Shown here: piece after piece, positions 22,100 to 23,077 of the stretch
Position numbering within the stretch: position 1 is the first letter of the stretch
Layout: each line of letters opens with the position of its first letter
Source of the DNA: Alectoria sarmentosa
Lineage: Eukaryota; Ascomycota; Lecanoromycetes; Lecanorales; Parmeliaceae
Length of the DNA: 23,077 bases
NCBI GenBank assembly: GCA_009733775.1
Contig: WOGZ01000438.1
Span: forward strand, 1-23,077
Direction: 5' to 3'
Program-made: the position numbers and the translations under genes
Notes under the pieces: model-generated
Told to the model about the DNA's origin: nothing
Databases searched by the model: none
What the model saw: the letters and a program-made list of their open reading frames with translations, nothing else

Positions 22100-22425
22100 A
22101 TTTTGAATTTGATTTTAAAAATTGAAATTATGTTATAATAAAAGTTAAATTTATTAAAATCGATATGAATAATAATGTATGTTTTGACATTGATTATAAT
22201 GTTATTTTTATCGATCGATTTTGATTAATAAATTTTTTGTTCGAGATTAAGATTTTCAAAATGATTTCTTTATTAAGAGTTCGAGAAGTTAAAAATTCTC
22301 AATATAAAACGTTAAAATATCTCGTAATCTCGTATTATTTTTTAAAAATTGATACGTTTAAAAATATAATTTTTGCGTGTGCTCGACGAAAAATTCACGT
22401 GATCGATGAATTACGTGTTAATATA
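22100..22425 (+). pseudogene. Retropepsin (aspartic protease) domain, interrupted
   Basis: In frame with Gag. VCFDIDYN at 22177-22200 corresponds to the family D-T-G-C active site: Asp 22186-22188 is kept, Thr is now Ile, Gly is now Asp and Cys is now Tyr, each a single transition. Next come FIDRF-stop-L (22207), a Leu-Arg-Val-Arg flap-like segment (22273-22290) and ARRKIHVIDELRVNIL (22381-22428), which matches the fungal block R-E-I-H-x-V-D-x-L-R-A-N-x-L-x-G-N-D. The conserved Gly-Asn-Asp that should follow is missing because the frame runs into GC-balanced repeat sequence at 22426. Confidence 0.75.
22424..22425. other. TA dinucleotide at the insertion edge
   Basis: TA directly precedes CTACGGTGCC. 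If the GC-balanced block is an inserted DNA transposon, TA would be the target-site duplication typical of Tc1/mariner-type elements. The right-hand copy of the TA would lie beyond the window. Confidence 0.3.
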
Positions 22426-22451
22426 CTACGGTGCCTGTCTCGTAAATCTTA

Positions 22452-22698
22452 CATCGGATGGACATCGGATGAACATCGGATGGAAATCGGATGGAAATCG
22501 GATGGGCAGCGGCTGGGCAGCGGCTGAGCATCGGCTGCCCAGCTGCTGGGAATCGGATGGTCGTTTTAGCGAAAAATGGTGGATTTCCATCCGATTCTCA
22601 GCGGTTGAGCAGTCGATGCGCAACTGCTGCTCAGCCGCTGCCCATCCGATATTCATTCGCTGCCCATCCGATATTCATTCGTTGTCCATCCGATTCCC
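22452..22698. repeat. Large imperfect inverted repeat of short words
   Basis: The left arm 22452-22560 and right arm 22587-22698 are imperfect reverse complements around a 26-nt spacer (22561-22586). Each arm is built from short degenerate words: catcggatgg, gaaatcggatgg, gggcagcggctg and gagcatcggctg on the left, and their complements on the right (ccatccgat, cagccgctgccc, gatattcattcg). Arm-to-arm agreement is best near the spacer ends and at atcggatgggcagcggct. The block could fold into a long hairpin. Confidence 0.75.
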
Positions 22699-22699
22699 A

Positions 22700-23000
22700 T
22701 GTATGGCCATGGTTGTGTGGTTGCGATGGGTACGGCCATGACCATGTGGTTATAAGGCTCATGACCATGTGATTGCAGTGGGTACGGCCATGGGTATGTG
22801 GTTGCAATGGGTACGGCCATGGGTATGTGGTTGCAGTGGGTACGGCCATGGGTATGTGGTTGCAGTGGGTACGGCCATGGGTATGTGGTTGCAGTGGATA
22901 CGGCCATGGGTATGTGGTTGCAGTGGATACGGCCATAACGATGTGGTTGCAAGGCTCATGATCATGTGGTTGCAATGAGTACGACCATGACTATGTGATT
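22700..23000 (+). repeat. 29-bp minisatellite
   Basis: The anchor word tacggcca recurs at 22783, 22812, 22841, 22870, 22899 and 22928, an exact 29-bp spacing. Unit: gtatgtggttgcagtggg followed by tacggccatgg. An earlier anchor at 22731 is separated from 22783 by 52 bp and a degenerate unit. Units after 22928 diverge (acgaccatg, tcatgatcatg). Because 29 is not a multiple of three, translation cycles through all frames, which explains the many overlapping open frames. Many units carry the palindrome ccatgg, or catgaccatg and tcatgatcatga variants. Confidence 0.92.
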
Positions 23001-23077
23001 GCCATGGACATGATCATGAAAAGATTGCGATGACTTATGGGTATGTGATGCTCCTTCCTAAATGGTAACGGTTTGAC
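23001..23077. other. End of the satellite block
   Basis: The minisatellite decays into diverged words (gccatggacatgatcatg, gacttatgggtatgtgatg), then unique-looking ctccttcctaaatggtaacggtttgac. No coding content is visible. Confidence 0.4.

Larger units (their letters stand above)
19343..22425 (+). mobile_element. Fungal Gypsy-type LTR retrotransposon, 5' part (LTR-gag-protease)
   Basis: A 5' LTR is followed on the plus strand by one continuous frame encoding Gag, a zinc finger, a tandem-repeat region and a retropepsin. The order LTR, gag, protease is that of Ty3/Gypsy elements of filamentous ascomycetes. RT, RNase H, integrase and the 3' LTR are absent from the window: the element is interrupted inside the protease at 22,425 by GC-balanced repetitive sequence. 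All stops seen in the frame fit RIP of Gln, Arg or Trp codons. The element is inactive. Whether the remaining pol lies beyond the window cannot be told. Confidence 0.85.
19582..22425 (+). pseudogene. Gag-protease polyprotein, RIP-mutated and truncated
   Basis: One frame from ATG 19582 to the break at 22425, with no frameshift detected. The N-terminal 230 residues are Ser/Lys/Gln-rich. The Gag core runs about 20341-20830 and is recognised by a GFFD motif (20350), VYYR-like IYYRNL (20416), an LIWY-like segment with TGA for Trp (20524-20538), ERYT-like EKYTFHDAK (20668), YVQ with a nearby His (20716) and NQLTF (20770). This order is typical of fungal Gypsy Gag, which packages the element RNA in virus-like particles. 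A Gln-rich linker follows, then a zinc finger, five 23-residue repeats and a retropepsin. I chose ATG 19582 because it is the first Met after the LTR and the frame upstream lies in the presumed primer site. Confidence 0.82.
22426..23077 (+). mobile_element. Possible young non-autonomous DNA element, copy 2 (incomplete)
   Basis: An abrupt change to GC-balanced, apparently unmutated sequence in the middle of a protease frame. It starts CTACGGTGCCTGTCTCGTAAATC and resembles the edge of the 6331-6609 insertion. It contains a large inverted repeat (22452-22698) and then a 29-bp minisatellite running nearly to the window end. No transposase is encoded here and the right end is outside the window, so an alternative is that 22426 is simply a boundary between an AT-rich block and a satellite-bearing region. 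Open frames read here in all six frames come from the repeats and are not genes. Confidence 0.4.

Noticed and set aside
1..22425. Mitochondrial, Plasmodium-like or bacterial AT-rich genome
   Set aside because: In-frame stops fall specifically at Gln/Trp/Arg positions of copia and fungal Gypsy proteins, CpG is retained, and no mitochondrial, ribosomal or bacterial gene is present. A RIP-mutated ascomycete region explains this better.
22406..22741. Open frames over the inverted repeat block
   Set aside because: Repetitive Asp/Gly/Ser/Arg/Trp-rich translations arise from the atcggatgg and gcagcggctg words; there is no domain, and one begins inside the broken protease.
22631..22978. Several overlapping open frames of 60-114 codons on both strands
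   Set aside because: They are translations of the 29-bp minisatellite and the word repeats; 29 is not divisible by three, so every frame stays open without coding selection.
22700..23000. CRISPR array
   Set aside because: Units are contiguous with a 29-bp period and no spacers between them, and the context is a eukaryotic repeat region.

Overview
This window looks like an AT-rich compartment of a filamentous ascomycete (Pezizomycotina) nuclear genome, degraded by repeat-induced point mutation (RIP). About the first 22.4 kb is very AT-rich. The remaining C and G sit largely in CpG-containing words (tcga, acga, cgat). No intact long gene is visible. Two retrotransposon coding regions can still be read, because nearly all their in-frame stops are TAA, TAG or TGA where the family has Gln (CAA/CAG), Trp (TGG) or Arg (CGA). 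That is the pattern expected from C-to-T and G-to-A RIP transitions. The likely source group rests on this signature plus the type of gag; I could not run a search.

Layout. From 1 to about 6.3 kb there is AT-rich sequence with a few unassigned open stretches: a less AT-biased Cys-rich patch near 1.86-2.16 kb, a Lys/Glu/Asn-rich reading at 4.68-5.15 kb, and a plus-strand reading at 5.77-6.3 kb. At 6.33-6.61 kb lies a hairpin-forming insertion. From 6.61 to about 9.06 kb the minus strand carries a Ty1/copia pol relic: part of the integrase, the whole reverse transcriptase and most of RNase H. At 10.58-11.02 kb the minus strand carries a possible Gypsy pol C-terminus. From 11.0 to 19.3 kb I can assign nothing. 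At 19,343-19,560 there is a probable solo-visible 5' LTR (TGTTA...TAACA), followed on the plus strand by one long RIP-mutated frame. It encodes a fungal Gypsy-type Gag, a Gln-rich linker, a C-x2-C-x12-H-x4-C finger, five 23-residue tandem repeats and a retropepsin. This frame is cut at 22,425.

From 22,426 to the window end the composition changes abruptly to GC-balanced, unmutated-looking sequence: a leader, a roughly 250-bp inverted repeat made of short words such as atcggatgg and gcagcggctg, and a 29-bp minisatellite. The most interesting observation is that the leader (CTACGGTGCCTGTCTCG...) resembles, after allowing for RIP, the edge of the 6.33-6.61 kb insertion (CTATGCTGTCACTCTC... on the minus strand). 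Each sits directly after a TA dinucleotide, and each cuts a retrotransposon protein at a conserved point: retropepsin in one case, RNase H in the other. I propose these are two copies of one non-autonomous DNA element family with satellite-like, hairpin-forming interiors, one old and mutated, one young.

No functional host gene, tRNA, rRNA, operon, CRISPR array or bacterial-type regulatory signal can be supported.
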